A stretch of 32,904 nucleotides of DNA from Rhodanobacteraceae bacterium (GCA_003142815.1 PLNP01000051.1:1-32904), one strand, 5' to 3'. Counted from the stretch's first letter, positions 8,571 to 16,573 are shown. The notes: generated by a model not told the origin, from the sequence alone. A program made the numbers and translations.

Positions 8571-8619
8571 ATACCAGGAATCATGACGTCGCCATTCCTG
8601 ACTTTTGCCGGAATGATGA
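8571..8619. repeat. Degenerate copy of the aroC-flanking palindromic repeat
   Basis: The segment ATTCCTGACTTTTGCCGGAA, followed by TGATGA, closely resembles the right half of the repeat at 24394-24463 (ATTCCGGCTTTTGCCGGAAT). Only one half is clear here, so it is a partial or eroded copy. Confidence 0.5.
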
Positions 8620-8753
8620 AACGAAGTACGATCGGATAGCTGCGGCGCGCGCCGCACCGATGCAGCCGTGTTGTCCTCGACATCAACAAACATGAAACGG
8701 CGACGCTAGTCGCGATGGCGACGCCATGCAAGCCGGCGGCGATCCGCTTAGGC

Positions 8754-9320
8754 TCAGCGCGCCATCGACGCCGGCGTGTGCGACAGCAACGCGCGCCGCG
8801 CGAGCCATGCGCGCGCATCCTCGGCATCGCGATCGAACCAGGCACGCGCCGAGCCGAGGCGGAACGAATAACCCCACATGTCCATGTCGGTCATCAGGCG
8901 GTCGCGACCTACGCCTGCGAGTTCGTCGGCGAGCAGGATCTGCAGGTAGCACGTGGCATCTTCCTCGGCTTGCGAGTCGGACGCATCGGTGTGGATGCTC
9001 GCGCGCTTTGCGGCCGGCGCGACGATCAGGTGACAGGCCTCGTGCAGGAGCGAATGCACCGGCGTGTCGGATCGCGCATAGACCGTAGCGCCGATCACGC
9101 CGGCTTCCGGTTCGCCCCAGTAGCTGCCGGGAATCGCGGCTTTGGCCCCCACGCAAATCAACGCGAGGTCGTATCGCGCGAGCAGGGCGCGCGCGGAATC
9201 GATATCGATATCGGCCAGCGTGAGGATGCCGGCCGTGGGCGATGCGATCGTGGTCATGGCGGGGTTCGCGGCCACGGCTAGCGCCGTGCTGTGATCCGGC
9301 GTTGCGGAGTTTTCAGGCAT
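8754..9320 (-). CDS. Uncharacterised HEXXH protein coupled to minE
   Basis: A 188-residue protein with a putative zinc-metallopeptidase motif HEACH at residues 93-97 in the helix [13 protein letters not shown], followed about 22 residues later by the acidic helix [19 protein letters not shown], which could supply a third ligand. It has no signal peptide and no membrane helix, so a cytoplasmic protein is expected. ATG at 9320 overlaps the last codons of minE by eight bases, suggesting translational coupling; an internal ATG at 9257 is an alternative start, and neither has a strong ribosome binding site. I do not know a named family; catalysis is inferred only from the motif. Being last in the min operon, it may be co-expressed with the division-site genes, but a role there is unproven. 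Confidence 0.78.
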   Translation of the reverse strand: MPENSATPDHSTALAVAANPAMTTIASPTAGILTLADIDIDSARALLARYDLALICVGAKAAIPGSYWGEPEAGVIGATVYARSDTPVHSLLHEACHLIVAPAAKRASIHTDASDSQAEEDATCYLQILLADELAGVGRDRLMTDMDMWGYSFRLGSARAWFDRDAEDARAWLARRALLSHTPASMAR

Positions 9321-9612
9321 CGTCCGCCGCAGCGGCGGCCGCGGCCGCGGCCGCGTTGCCCTGCTTCTCGGGCAGTGCGACAGAAAGCTCCAGTACTTCC
9401 TGGTCGCCATCGCGTTCGACATGGATCTCGATCGCATCCGGATCGATGTTCACATATTTGCGAATGACCTCGAGCAGCTCGCGGCGCAGCAGCGGCAGGT
9501 AATCGGGGCGGCCGCTCCGGGCGCGTTCCTGCGCAACGATGATGCGCAGGCGCTCGGTCGCGACCGAGGCCGTGTTCTTCGGGCGCGAACGCAGGAAATC
9601 AAAAAGTCCCAT
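9313..9612 (-). CDS. minE: Cell division topological specificity factor MinE
   Basis: MinE stimulates MinD ATPase at the membrane and drives the pole-to-pole oscillation that confines the MinC inhibitor to the cell poles. The 99-residue product begins with the membrane-targeting [11 protein letters not shown], then the anti-MinCD region [20 protein letters not shown], then the dimerisation domain with [20 protein letters not shown]. It is longer than E. coli MinE (88 aa) because of a C-terminal run of nine alanines before DDA, encoded by a GC-only GCN repeat near 9320-9352. The start is two bases after the minD stop, so the genes are tightly coupled. Confidence 0.96.
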   Translation of the reverse strand: MGLFDFLRSRPKNTASVATERLRIIVAQERARSGRPDYLPLLRRELLEVIRKYVNIDPDAIEIHVERDGDQEVLELSVALPEKQGNAAAAAAAAAADDA

Positions 9613-9614
9613 GG

Positions 9615-10427
9615 TCAGCTCCCGAAGATGCGGGCGAACAGGCCCTTCTTTTGCGCGTCGACAAAGCGCATCGGACGTGGCTCGCCGGCGAGGCGTGCAA
9701 CGGCGTCCGCGTAGGCCTGTCCCGCTGCGGATTCCTCGTCGAGAATCACCGGCACGCCGGCGTTCGATGCGCTCAACACGCCTGACGATTCCGGGATCAC
9801 GCCGAGCACTTCGATGCCGAGAATATCCTTGATGTCGTCGACGCTCATCATGTCGCCGCCGGCAACGCGGTCCGGGTTGTAGCGGGTGAGCAGCAAGTGC
9901 TGTTCGACGCCGCCATTGCCGAGTTCGGCGCGGCGCGTCTTGCTGGCAAGGAGGCCCAGGATGCGGTCCGAGTCGCGCACGCTGGAGACTTCCGGATTGA
10001 CCACGACGACCGCGCGATCGGCGAAATACATCGCGAGGCTGGCGCCTTTCTCGATGCCGGCGGGCGAGTCGCAGATCACGTAGTCAAAACCGGCTGCGGT
10101 CAATTCGTTGAGCACGCGTTCGACGCCCTCCTTGCTGAGCGCATCCTTGTCGCGCGTCTGCGAGGCAGCCAGGACATGCAGCGTGTCGATGCGCTTGTCC
10201 TTGATCAGCGCCTGCTTGAGCGTGCACTCGCCCTGGATCACGTTGACGAAGTCGTACACGACGCGCCGCTCGCAGCCCATGATGAGGTCGAGATTGCGCA
10301 GGCCGACGTCGAAGTCGATGACCGCGACCTTCTTGCCGCGTTTGGCCAGACCGACTGCGATCGAGGCGCTGGTCGTGGTCTTGCCGACGCCGCCCTTGCC
10401 GGAGGTGACGACGATGATTTCAGTCAA
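9615..10427 (-). CDS. minD: Septum site-determining ATPase MinD
   Basis: MinD is a ParA/Mrp-type ATPase that binds the membrane as an ATP dimer and recruits MinC and MinE. The 270-residue product has the deviant Walker A motif [10 protein letters not shown] with both lysines (K11 and K16), the GLRNLD switch region, the Walker B-like [11 protein letters not shown] and a C-terminal amphipathic membrane-targeting helix ([11 protein letters not shown]). Length equals E. coli MinD (270 aa). The start codon is TTG at 10427, preceded by GGAG eight bases upstream; no ATG or GTG gives a correct N-terminus. The space to minC holds an inverted repeat of the GATTCGGGATTC type. Confidence 0.96.
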   Translation of the reverse strand: MTEIIVVTSGKGGVGKTTTSASIAVGLAKRGKKVAVIDFDVGLRNLDLIMGCERRVVYDFVNVIQGECTLKQALIKDKRIDTLHVLAASQTRDKDALSKEGVERVLNELTAAGFDYVICDSPAGIEKGASLAMYFADRAVVVVNPEVSSVRDSDRILGLLASKTRRAELGNGGVEQHLLLTRYNPDRVAGGDMMSVDDIKDILGIEVLGVIPESSGVLSASNAGVPVILDEESAAGQAYADAVARLAGEPRPMRFVDAQKKGLFARIFGS

Positions 10428-10451
10428 GGTATGTGCTCCTACGGAATTGGG

Positions 10452-10516
10452 GATTCGGGATTCGGAATGGGAGACTGCGTTGCTGCGAAACTTTGCACCA
10501 TCCCGAATCCCGAATC
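10452..10516. repeat. GATTCGGGATTC inverted repeat between minC and minD
   Basis: The arms GATTCGGGATTCGG (10452-10465) and CCGAATCCCGAATC (10503-10516) are perfectly complementary over 14 bp around a 37-base spacer. The right arm includes bases of the minC stop codon. The same motif occurs at 28241-28315 upstream of truA, so it is a dispersed repeat. In RNA it would form a hairpin between the minC and minD coding regions. Confidence 0.75.
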
Positions 10517-11294
10517 ACAGCTTCTTCAACAACAAGCGGCCGCCTTCCAGCCATGCCTGCACGGGCTGGCCGCGCAGCTCCGCTGGAATGTCTTCAAACA
10601 CGCGGTATTGACCGGCGATCGAAACCAGCTCGGCGTGGAATTCCTGGCAATAGATGCGCGCACTCTCGTCGCCCTGTGCGCCGGCGAGCGCGCGCCCGCG
10701 CAAAGCGCCGTAGATGTGGATCGAGCCATCTGCGATGACCTCGGCGCCGTTGCCGACCAGGGTGGTCAGGACCAGGTCGCGGCCGCGCGCATAGATCTGC
10801 TGGCCCGAGCGTACCGGTTTGTCGTGCAGCATGCCGATGGTTGCAGTGCTGGTGGCGACCGGAGTCGGCGTGGCGGGCGCGGTTTCGCGCGCGGGCGGAC
10901 GGGGTGTTTCGGGTGCCGGGGCTGGCGCTTCGATCGCTGCGGTCGCGCGTTCGTAGGCGGCGCGGAATTTCGCGAACACCGGGACGCCCAGCGTCTGCGC
11001 AAGCGCATCATTGTCGCTGGTGCCGTAGGAAAGACCGACCGGCAGCATGCCCGCGGCATGGATTCGCGCAAACAGGTCGCGCACGGCCTCGAGATCCGGC
11101 AGCGTCGGCAAGTGGCTGAGATCGAGCACGACCGGTGCGCGCAGGAACAACTTTGCGGCGTTTTCCACCTTGTCGCGAAGTTCCGCGGTGAGGCCGTCCG
11201 CATCGAGTCGCTTGAGCTTCAGGTTCGCGATGCCGACCTGACCGAACTTGATTTCGGCCACGGTTTCCAGTTGTGCCAGTTGGGGCGCGCTCAT
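10515..11294 (-). CDS. minC: Septum site-determining protein MinC
   Basis: MinC blocks FtsZ ring formation at the cell poles when brought to the membrane by MinD. The 259-residue product has the N-terminal FtsZ-destabilising domain (about 10-110, with FLRAPVVLDLSHLP and GMLPVGLSYG), a Pro/Ala/Thr-rich linker (about 122-150) and the C-terminal beta-helix MinC_C domain (about 155-259: VRSGQQIYARGRDLVL, DGSIHIYGALRGRALAG, GDESARIYCQEF) that binds MinD. The RGRALAG signature is conserved. The gene starts four bases after the stop of the GNAT gene, so it is probably co-transcribed with it. The linker is longer than in E. coli (231 aa total). Confidence 0.95.
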   Translation of the reverse strand: MSAPQLAQLETVAEIKFGQVGIANLKLKRLDADGLTAELRDKVENAAKLFLRAPVVLDLSHLPTLPDLEAVRDLFARIHAAGMLPVGLSYGTSDNDALAQTLGVPVFAKFRAAYERATAAIEAPAPAPETPRPPARETAPATPTPVATSTATIGMLHDKPVRSGQQIYARGRDLVLTTLVGNGAEVIADGSIHIYGALRGRALAGAQGDESARIYCQEFHAELVSIAGQYRVFEDIPAELRGQPVQAWLEGGRLLLKKL

Positions 11295-11298
11295 CGTC

Positions 11299-11922
11299 TC
11301 AAACGCCGCCGGCGGCGCGCGCGCCGCGCTCGGGCATCAGCGCAGACGGGTGTGCGCGTTCGGCCAGCCACGGCAGATCGGGGAGGCGCCCGGTGGGTCC
11401 GTGCAGGTAGGTGTCGCGCACAAACGGAAAGCTGCAAAGTGTCTTCGCGAGCAGCGAGACGCGGCGGCCATTGTTCGGCATCGTCTGCTGGCCGACTTCA
11501 TGGAATCCATAGGTGCCGTGGAACAGCAGCGATACGTCGTCGCGCGGTTCGAGGAACACTTCGCAGGCGAGCAGCGGAACGCGCGTCTCCGCATAGCTGA
11601 TCGCGTCCGCATAGAACACGCGGCCGAGGCCGAGACCGCGGTACGGTTTGGCGATGACGATGCGGTCGATATATGCGAACGCGGGGTAGCGTTCGCGAAA
11701 CCAGAGGAAATTGGAGCTGCCGTAATCGGCGTCCTCGCGTAGCGCGGGCAGGAACCCGGCAATGTGGCCGTCGACCTCGGCCAGGCGGAAGTAGCAGGCC
11801 TGCTCATACAGCGAACGCAAAGCGGCGGCGTCCAGCGGCAGGATCGTGGTACCGGCGGTGTTGTTGAGCGCGAGCACCGAGTCCAGTTCGTGCGGCTGCA
11901 CGTCACGGATGCATAGAACCAT
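11299..11922 (-). CDS. GNAT family N-acetyltransferase
   Basis: A 207-residue GCN5-related acetyltransferase that would move an acetyl group from acetyl-CoA to an unknown amine. The fold is visible as CIRDVQPHELDSVLALNN at the start, FRLAEVDGHIAGFLPAL for strands 2-3, then YIDRIVIAKPYRGLGLGRVF, which holds the acetyl-CoA pyrophosphate loop (R-G-L-G-L-G). It ends with a non-GNAT tail of about 45 residues. ATG at 11922 is preferred to an upstream in-frame start at 11988 because it begins right at the first strand and has GGAG upstream. It precedes minC by four bases and probably shares its transcript, but nothing indicates a role in division. Confidence 0.87.
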   Translation of the reverse strand: MVLCIRDVQPHELDSVLALNNTAGTTILPLDAAALRSLYEQACYFRLAEVDGHIAGFLPALREDADYGSSNFLWFRERYPAFAYIDRIVIAKPYRGLGLGRVFYADAISYAETRVPLLACEVFLEPRDDVSLLFHGTYGFHEVGQQTMPNNGRRVSLLAKTLCSFPFVRDTYLHGPTGRLPDLPWLAERAHPSALMPERGARAAGGV

Positions 11923-12133
11923 ATCTTGCTTGCTCCGTAGCAAATCGTGCGGGGTGGGGGCGGAGCGGTCGCCAGCGACTCCCGCCACCGCCGATTATCG
12001 CACGTGCCCGCCACGCGGTCATGGCATGGCGCGATTGCGGAAGTTAAATCGAAGTAAGCCGTGCCCGCGATCGCACGAGCGACAATGACTTCGGACAGGT
12101 TACGACAACGGGCGCGGCGCCTATGATGGCGTC

Positions 12134-13321
12134 ATGTCGTGGCCGCAGTTCAATCACATCCAGTTGCTCCGTTATGCAGGCCTCTTCCAGTACGCCAGCG
12201 TCGGCACGCCGTTCCTACGCTACCAGTCGCTGGTTGAGGATAGTGTGCAGAAGCATCTGCCAAGCGCATATGTGCCATTGTGGCTTGGCTGTTACGTCGT
12301 GTTTGGCATCGTTTACTGGTATTTGACCCGCGATCTCGGCGACCGCCGCCGCACTTGGGTTCGGCGCGCCATGCAGATCGGTTTGCTGATCGTACTCAAT
12401 GGCATGGCGGTTGCGATCGGTTGGTTCAGCCAGAGCGGCATCTCGGCCCTGCTGTTGGCGGTGGTTGCGGTCGTGCTGCCGTGGCTGCTGCCGCTGCGGG
12501 TCGGGATGGCATGGATGGTGCTGCAGAATTTTTCGCTGGTGCCGGTGTTCGCGAGCATCCGCGAGCCGGTGTTCAGCCTCAGTGATGCGTTCCTGCAATC
12601 GAGCCTGTATCTCGGTTTCAGCGTGCTCGCATTCGTGACCGCACTGGTGACCAAGCAGCAGGTGGATGCGCGTGAGGAGCAGCGTCGGCTCAATTCGGAA
12701 CTGCGCGCGACGCGCACCCTGCTCGCGGAGTCCAGCCGGCTTGCCGAGCGCATGCGTATCTCGCGCGAGCTGCACGATCTGGTCGGCCATCACCTGACCG
12801 CACTCAGCCTCAATCTCGAAGTCGCCAGCCATCTCGTGCAAGGGCGGGCTCAGGAGCACGTGCTCAAGGCGCAATCGGTTGCCAAACTGCTGCTCAGCGA
12901 CGTGCGCGAAGTGGTCAGCCAGTTGCGTGAGGGCGACAGCATCAATCTCACCGCTGCGTTGCAGAACCTGACCGAGGGCGTGCCTGGCCTCGCGATCCAT
13001 CTCGAACTGCCGCCGCGTTTCAGCGTCGACGATCCGAAGCGAGCGCAGATCCTGTTGCGCTGCGCCCAGGAGATCATCACCAATACGGTGCGTCATGCCG
13101 GTGCACACAATCTGTGGTTGCGTTTCGAGCGCAATGCGGACCGACAGATGGCGATCCACGCGCGCGACGATGGTCACGGCGCGATCCAATTCAAGCAAGG
13201 CAACGGGCTTTCCGGCATGCGCGAGCGGCTTGCGCAGTTCGGCGGACGCCTCGACATCGTCACCGGCAACGGCCAGGGCTTCATGCTCGATGCCTCGTTG
13301 CCCCTGGAGAACACTGCATGA
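12134..13321 (+). CDS. NarL-type (HisKA_3) sensor histidine kinase
   Basis: A 395-residue membrane sensor kinase. Residues 45-172 contain four or five hydrophobic segments (for example VPLWLGCYVVFGIVYWYL and ISALLLAVVAVVLPWLLP) with no sizeable periplasmic domain, so the signal is probably sensed in the membrane. A coiled-coil linker (175-205) leads to the HisKA_3 dimerisation helix with RISRELHDLVGHHLTALSLN; His214 in ELHD is the expected phosphorylation site. The HATPase domain follows: N box CAQEIITNTVRHAGA, G1 box DDGHG, G2 GNGLSGMRERL. The gene overlaps the response regulator by the ATGA stop/start, so they form one unit. The layout resembles DesK-type kinases; the target is unknown. Confidence 0.92.
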   Translation: MSWPQFNHIQLLRYAGLFQYASVGTPFLRYQSLVEDSVQKHLPSAYVPLWLGCYVVFGIVYWYLTRDLGDRRRTWVRRAMQIGLLIVLNGMAVAIGWFSQSGISALLLAVVAVVLPWLLPLRVGMAWMVLQNFSLVPVFASIREPVFSLSDAFLQSSLYLGFSVLAFVTALVTKQQVDAREEQRRLNSELRATRTLLAESSRLAERMRISRELHDLVGHHLTALSLNLEVASHLVQGRAQEHVLKAQSVAKLLLSDVREVVSQLREGDSINLTAALQNLTEGVPGLAIHLELPPRFSVDDPKRAQILLRCAQEIITNTVRHAGAHNLWLRFERNADRQMAIHARDDGHGAIQFKQGNGLSGMRERLAQFGGRLDIVTGNGQGFMLDASLPLENTA

Positions 13322-13974
13322 ACAAGGACAATCTGATCGAAGTCTGTCTGGTCGACGACCAGACCCTGGTGCGCCAGGGCATTCGTTCGTTGCTGGAGTT
13401 GTCCGATTCGATCCGCGTGATCGGGGAAGCCGGCGATGGCGCGCAGGCGATCGAAACGATTCCGCGCATCAAGCCCGATGTGGTCCTGCTCGATATGCGC
13501 ATGCCGGGCATGTCGGGGCTGGACGTGTTGAATGCGCTTGCGGCGAAGAACGAGTTGCCGCCGACGATCATTCTGACCACGTTCGACGACGATCAACTGG
13601 TGTTGGCGGGCCTCAAGGCCGGCGCGCGCGGCTATCTGCTCAAGGACGTGTCGCTCGACCAGCTCGTCAATGCGGTCAAGACCGTCGCTGCGGGCGGTTC
13701 GCTGGTCGCGCCGATGGTGACCCAGCGCCTGCTTTCCGGGCTGGAGCGCATGCACAACGAATTCACCAGCCTGGATCGCCCGGATCCGTTGACCGAGCGC
13801 GAAACCGAGATATTGCGCCTGATGGCCGGCGGCTACAGCAACAAGGAAATCGCCAATTCGCTCGGCGTGGCCGAGGGAACCGTGAAGAATCATGTATCCA
13901 ACATCCTGTCCAAACTCGGCGTGCGCGACCGCACGCGCGCGGTGCTCAAGGCGTTCGAGCTGGGCATCGTCTGA
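13318..13974 (+). CDS. LuxR/NarL family response regulator
   Basis: A 218-residue transcription factor partner of the adjacent kinase. The receiver domain has acidic residues in CLVDDQTLVRQG (D13, D14), phospho-acceptor D59 in VVLLDMRMPGMSG, a Thr pair in ILTTFDDD and K109 in GYLLKDVS. A linker leads to the LuxR-type helix-turn-helix (about 147-212): LTERETEILRLMAGGYSNKE followed by IANSLGVAEGTVKNHVSNIL. ATG overlaps the kinase stop (ATGA). No target operon is adjacent: the next gene is about 400 bases away beyond a repeat element whose left terminus begins at the last base of this stop codon. Confidence 0.94.
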   Translation: MNKDNLIEVCLVDDQTLVRQGIRSLLELSDSIRVIGEAGDGAQAIETIPRIKPDVVLLDMRMPGMSGLDVLNALAAKNELPPTIILTTFDDDQLVLAGLKAGARGYLLKDVSLDQLVNAVKTVAAGGSLVAPMVTQRLLSGLERMHNEFTSLDRPDPLTERETEILRLMAGGYSNKEIANSLGVAEGTVKNHVSNILSKLGVRDRTRAVLKAFELGIV

Positions 13975-14192
13975 AAACCTGCCCTCAAAGCTACTGCGCT
14001 CGACATTTCGAGCGCGTACTTCGAGCGCGTACGATGCTCCCGCCCGCGCTTGGGTGCGGGCGTTCGCTCGCGCGGCTCGCATGCGAGCCAAGCAGCGCGC
14101 GCTCACCCTCATGTACTTCACGTACATTCCGGTTCCTGCGCTCCGTGCGCGCTCGAACTGCCTTCGCTCGCTACGCTTTGAGGGCAGGTTTT
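13974..14192. repeat. Hairpin-rich element with 18-bp terminal inverted repeats
   Basis: AAAACCTGCCCTCAAAGC at 13974-13991 is perfectly complementary to GCTTTGAGGGCAGGTTTT at 14175-14192. TTCGAGCGCG recurs further in on both arms, so the termini may be longer and imperfect. Inside are GCGCTCGA/TCGAGCGC, the 16-base palindrome GGCTCGCATGCGAGCC, ATGTAC/GTACAT and GCCCGC/GCGGGC stems, and a direct repeat of TTCGAGCGCGTAC. There is no transposase. It could be a MITE-like or REP-array element, or a large terminator-like structure after the regulator gene. Confidence 0.7.
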
Positions 14193-14374
14193 GAGGGGCC
14201 GCCGGGCAGACATAGCGTTTTTGCCCCGGAGTCCAGTACCATTCATTCCCTGCCCCGCCGTTGCGGGGCCGCGCGCGCGCGATACGGGGCTGGGGTTGGG
14301 GCGGTTCGCGGTCGTCTCCCCACGATCTTCGCGATATGCGTGCAACACTGCCTGACGTCCTGGAGATGCCTCGG
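14193..14374. other. Leader region of the SRPBCC gene
   Basis: A GC-rich leader with a hairpin CCCCGC...GCGGGG near 14253-14270. It must hold the promoter of the downstream gene, which I cannot place. TGGAGATGCCTCGG just before 14375 supplies the ribosome binding site. An in-frame open stretch runs upstream, but it is of low complexity and not convincing as coding. Confidence 0.4.
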
Positions 14375-15529
14375 ATGATTCGTATTTTCGAAGTGCTGAT
14401 TGCCCTGTTGTTGGTGTTCGTGCTCGCGGTCGTGATCGCGGTGCTGTTGCCACCTCATGGCCACATCGAGCGCACGGTGGAAGTCTCCAGTCCGATCCGC
14501 CAGGTCTATGACTCGATCAATACGTTCCGACGCTTCCCGCAATGGTCGGCACTACGCAACCAGGATCCGCAAGTGCGGATGACCCTCGCCGGTCCCGAAT
14601 CCGGCAACGGCGCGAAGGTCAGCTGGACGAGCGCCTCGCCGAAGGACGGCAACGGCAACCTCGAGATCACGTCGAGCGATCCCGACAACAAGGTCACGAT
14701 GGCCCTCGACAACGACTGGATCGGCGAGAACAAGAGCTACACGCTGCAACTGCAGCCATCGTCGAATGGCAAGACGCTGAAGATCAACTGGTCCTACGAT
14801 GTCGATTACGGCTGGAACCTGATGGCGCGCTTTGGTGGTCTCTATATCAACGGCGATCCGGCGTCGATGATCCAGGTCAGCCTGAACAATCTCGCCGCGC
14901 TGCTCGCCGGCTTCCCGAACGTCGACTACAAGGAACAGCAGATCGGTGTCACCGACATTGCCGCGCAGCCCGTGTTCCTGGTCGAGACCAAGGCCAAGCG
15001 CACGCTCGATGACGTCGCGGAGGCGACCACCACCGCGATGGGCCAGATCGAGGCGGCGATGAAGAAGGCTGGCCTTACCGCCGTCGGGCCGCGCATGACG
15101 ATCACCACCAATTGGGGCGAGGACGATTACACGTTCAGCGTCGCCGTGCCGGTCAGCGCCCCCGCATTCATGCTGGGCGGACAGCAATACACGATCGCAA
15201 CGCCGGTGCCGCTGGCCGTCGCCGACGGCGAAGACGACGCAGCGCCCGCAGTGCTCAATCCGGGTGAGAAGGATCGCCATGGCCTGCTGGTCGTCGACGC
15301 CAACGTGCGCGCCGCGCTCTGGTATCAAGGCAAGGCCCTGGTCACCGACTACACCGGCAGCCCGGCCGCATTGCCGCTGCTGCGTGTGAACCAGAAGGCG
15401 TACGCGGAAACGCACGGCTATCGCTACAACGACAGCGGCCTCGGTCGTCCGTGGGACGAGCTGACGTCCGCTCCGGACGCGGCGCAGGATCAGCAGATCT
15501 TCAAGGTGTATCTGCCGATCCAGCTGTAA
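14375..15529 (+). CDS. Membrane-anchored SRPBCC / GyrI-like domain protein
   Basis: A 384-residue protein with an N-terminal membrane helix (residues 3-27, EVLIALLLVFVLAVVIAVLL). It is followed by a polyketide-cyclase/START-like (SRPBCC) domain (about 30-175: HIERTVEVSSPIRQVYDSIN, FRRFPQWSAL, ENKSYTLQLQ). A second domain (about 190-384) resembles the GyrI/AraC effector-binding fold. SRPBCC domains bind hydrophobic ligands and GyrI-like domains bind small molecules, so a ligand-binding role at the inner membrane is a reasonable inference; the ligand is unknown. ATG at 14375 is chosen because GGAG lies nine bases upstream; ATG at 14366 is too close to it. A strong terminator follows, so the gene is monocistronic. 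Confidence 0.82.
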   Translation: MIRIFEVLIALLLVFVLAVVIAVLLPPHGHIERTVEVSSPIRQVYDSINTFRRFPQWSALRNQDPQVRMTLAGPESGNGAKVSWTSASPKDGNGNLEITSSDPDNKVTMALDNDWIGENKSYTLQLQPSSNGKTLKINWSYDVDYGWNLMARFGGLYINGDPASMIQVSLNNLAALLAGFPNVDYKEQQIGVTDIAAQPVFLVETKAKRTLDDVAEATTTAMGQIEAAMKKAGLTAVGPRMTITTNWGEDDYTFSVAVPVSAPAFMLGGQQYTIATPVPLAVADGEDDAAPAVLNPGEKDRHGLLVVDANVRAALWYQGKALVTDYTGSPAALPLLRVNQKAYAETHGYRYNDSGLGRPWDELTSAPDAAQDQQIFKVYLPIQL

Positions 15530-15550
15530 TCGGTCGCAGGTTTCGTCCAG

Positions 15551-15580
15551 AAAAAGCCGCGCATCGCGCGGCTTTTTCTT
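15551..15580. terminator. Bidirectional rho-independent terminator
   Basis: AAAAAGCCGCGC and GCGCGGCTTTTT form a 12-bp stem around a three-base loop, with TTTTTCTTT on the plus side and an A-run (T-run on minus) on the other. It ends the SRPBCC gene and may also act on transcripts coming leftwards from greB. Confidence 0.88.
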
Positions 15581-15711
15581 TGGCGAAAGCGTTGAGCGAT
15601 GAGGAGACGGGGAGCGGCGGAACGCGACGCTGGCCCTCGCTTGCCTCGCGCGCAGGAGAAGTTGCGGGCGGGGCAACGAGGATCCGGTCGATTATCTGAA
15701 GGCGTTCCGAA

Positions 15712-16218
15712 TCAATAGGCTGGCTCGTAACGGACCCCGACCACCACGAAGCGCATCCGCCCGCCGGGCAGCTCGGCCTCGAACTCGTCACCAGCGCGGC
15801 GTTTCAATGCGGCGCGCGCAAGCGGCGAATCGATGCTGATCCACCCATGCGCGGCGTCGGTCTCGTCGGGGCCGACGATGCGGTATTCGCGCGCGTCGCC
15901 GCGTTCGTCCTCGATGCGGAACCAGGCGCCGAAGAAGATTGCCGAGCGGTCTGTCGGCAGGGTGTCGAGCACACGCAGGCTCTGCAGACGCTTGCTGAGG
16001 TAACGCACGCGCCGGTCGATCTCGCCGAGTTGCTTCTTGCGATAGGTGTACTCGGCGTTCTCCGAGCGATCGCCTTCCGCGGCCGCGGCGGCGAGCGCGC
16101 GCACGACCTCGGGCCGGCGCATGCGCCACAGTTCGTCAAGCTCGTCTTTCAAGCGGCGATGGCCATCCGGCGTGATCACGGCGGTCGAAACGGCGGTGGG
16201 TGGGCGCCAGCGGCTCAT
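15712..16218 (-). CDS. greB: Transcription elongation factor GreB
   Basis: GreB enters the RNA polymerase secondary channel and stimulates cleavage of backtracked transcripts. The 168-residue product has the N-terminal coiled coil carrying the conserved acidic tip ([15 protein letters not shown]) and [19 protein letters not shown], followed by the FKBP-like C-terminal domain ([20 protein letters not shown], then [20 protein letters not shown]). The DRRVRYL and FFGAW motifs favour GreB over GreA. It is slightly longer than E. coli GreB (158 aa), with the extra residues at the N-terminus before ITPDGHRRL. It appears monocistronic. Confidence 0.92.
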   Translation of the reverse strand: MSRWRPPTAVSTAVITPDGHRRLKDELDELWRMRRPEVVRALAAAAAEGDRSENAEYTYRKKQLGEIDRRVRYLSKRLQSLRVLDTLPTDRSAIFFGAWFRIEDERGDAREYRIVGPDETDAAHGWISIDSPLARAALKRRAGDEFEAELPGGRMRFVVVGVRYEPAY

Positions 16219-16560
16219 GCGGTACAGATCTCGGCAGGGCGATGCGGGAATTGGACGCTAAGCGCCGAATGCGCGGGCGTCAACGCTGCGTCTCATCAGT
16301 GCGTCAGTTCGAAATATGTATAGCTGTTCGTAGTGATGCTTCGGCAAGCTCAGCACAGCGTACGCTGCGCGTATCGAACCATGCACGGCGGCGTTCGGCG
16401 TCGTTCACCGTTACTCGCGCCATCCTGGCGCTCGCCCTTCGGGCCGGGTGCACTCAGCGCATCCCTGCGCTTCGCCCTCCGGGCAGCTTCGCTGTGCAAA
16501 ACCGGCAGTCCTGCCGTTTTGTCGCCGTTCGCGCGCGCTCCTGCGCGCGCAGTCGATACC
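16219..16560. other. Hairpin-dense intergenic region
   Basis: Between the greB start and the hsdM remnant there is no supported gene. From about 16330 it consists of a chain of short inverted repeats, described separately. Frames on both strands look open but have the low-complexity composition typical of such repeats. The greB promoter must lie near 16220-16320. Confidence 0.5.
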
Positions 16561-16573
16561 TCAGGGCGAACGG
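16330..16573. repeat. Array of consecutive short hairpins
   Basis: The array opens with TGCTTCGGCAAGCTCAGCAC, part of the widespread GTTCGTGCTGAGC-type repeat. Then come GCGCCA/TGGCGC (16417-16431), GCCC/GGGC (16434-16444), AGCGCA/TGCGCT (16456-16471), GCCC/GGGC (16474-16484), CGGCAG/CTGCCG flanked by AAAA and TTTT (near 16499-16520), and GCGCGCGC-TCCT-GCGCGCGC (16531-16550). CCGTTCGC and GCGAACGG (16525-16532 and 16566-16573) enclose the last. Loops are two to four bases, often TCC or TTC. No coding function is apparent. Confidence 0.6.
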
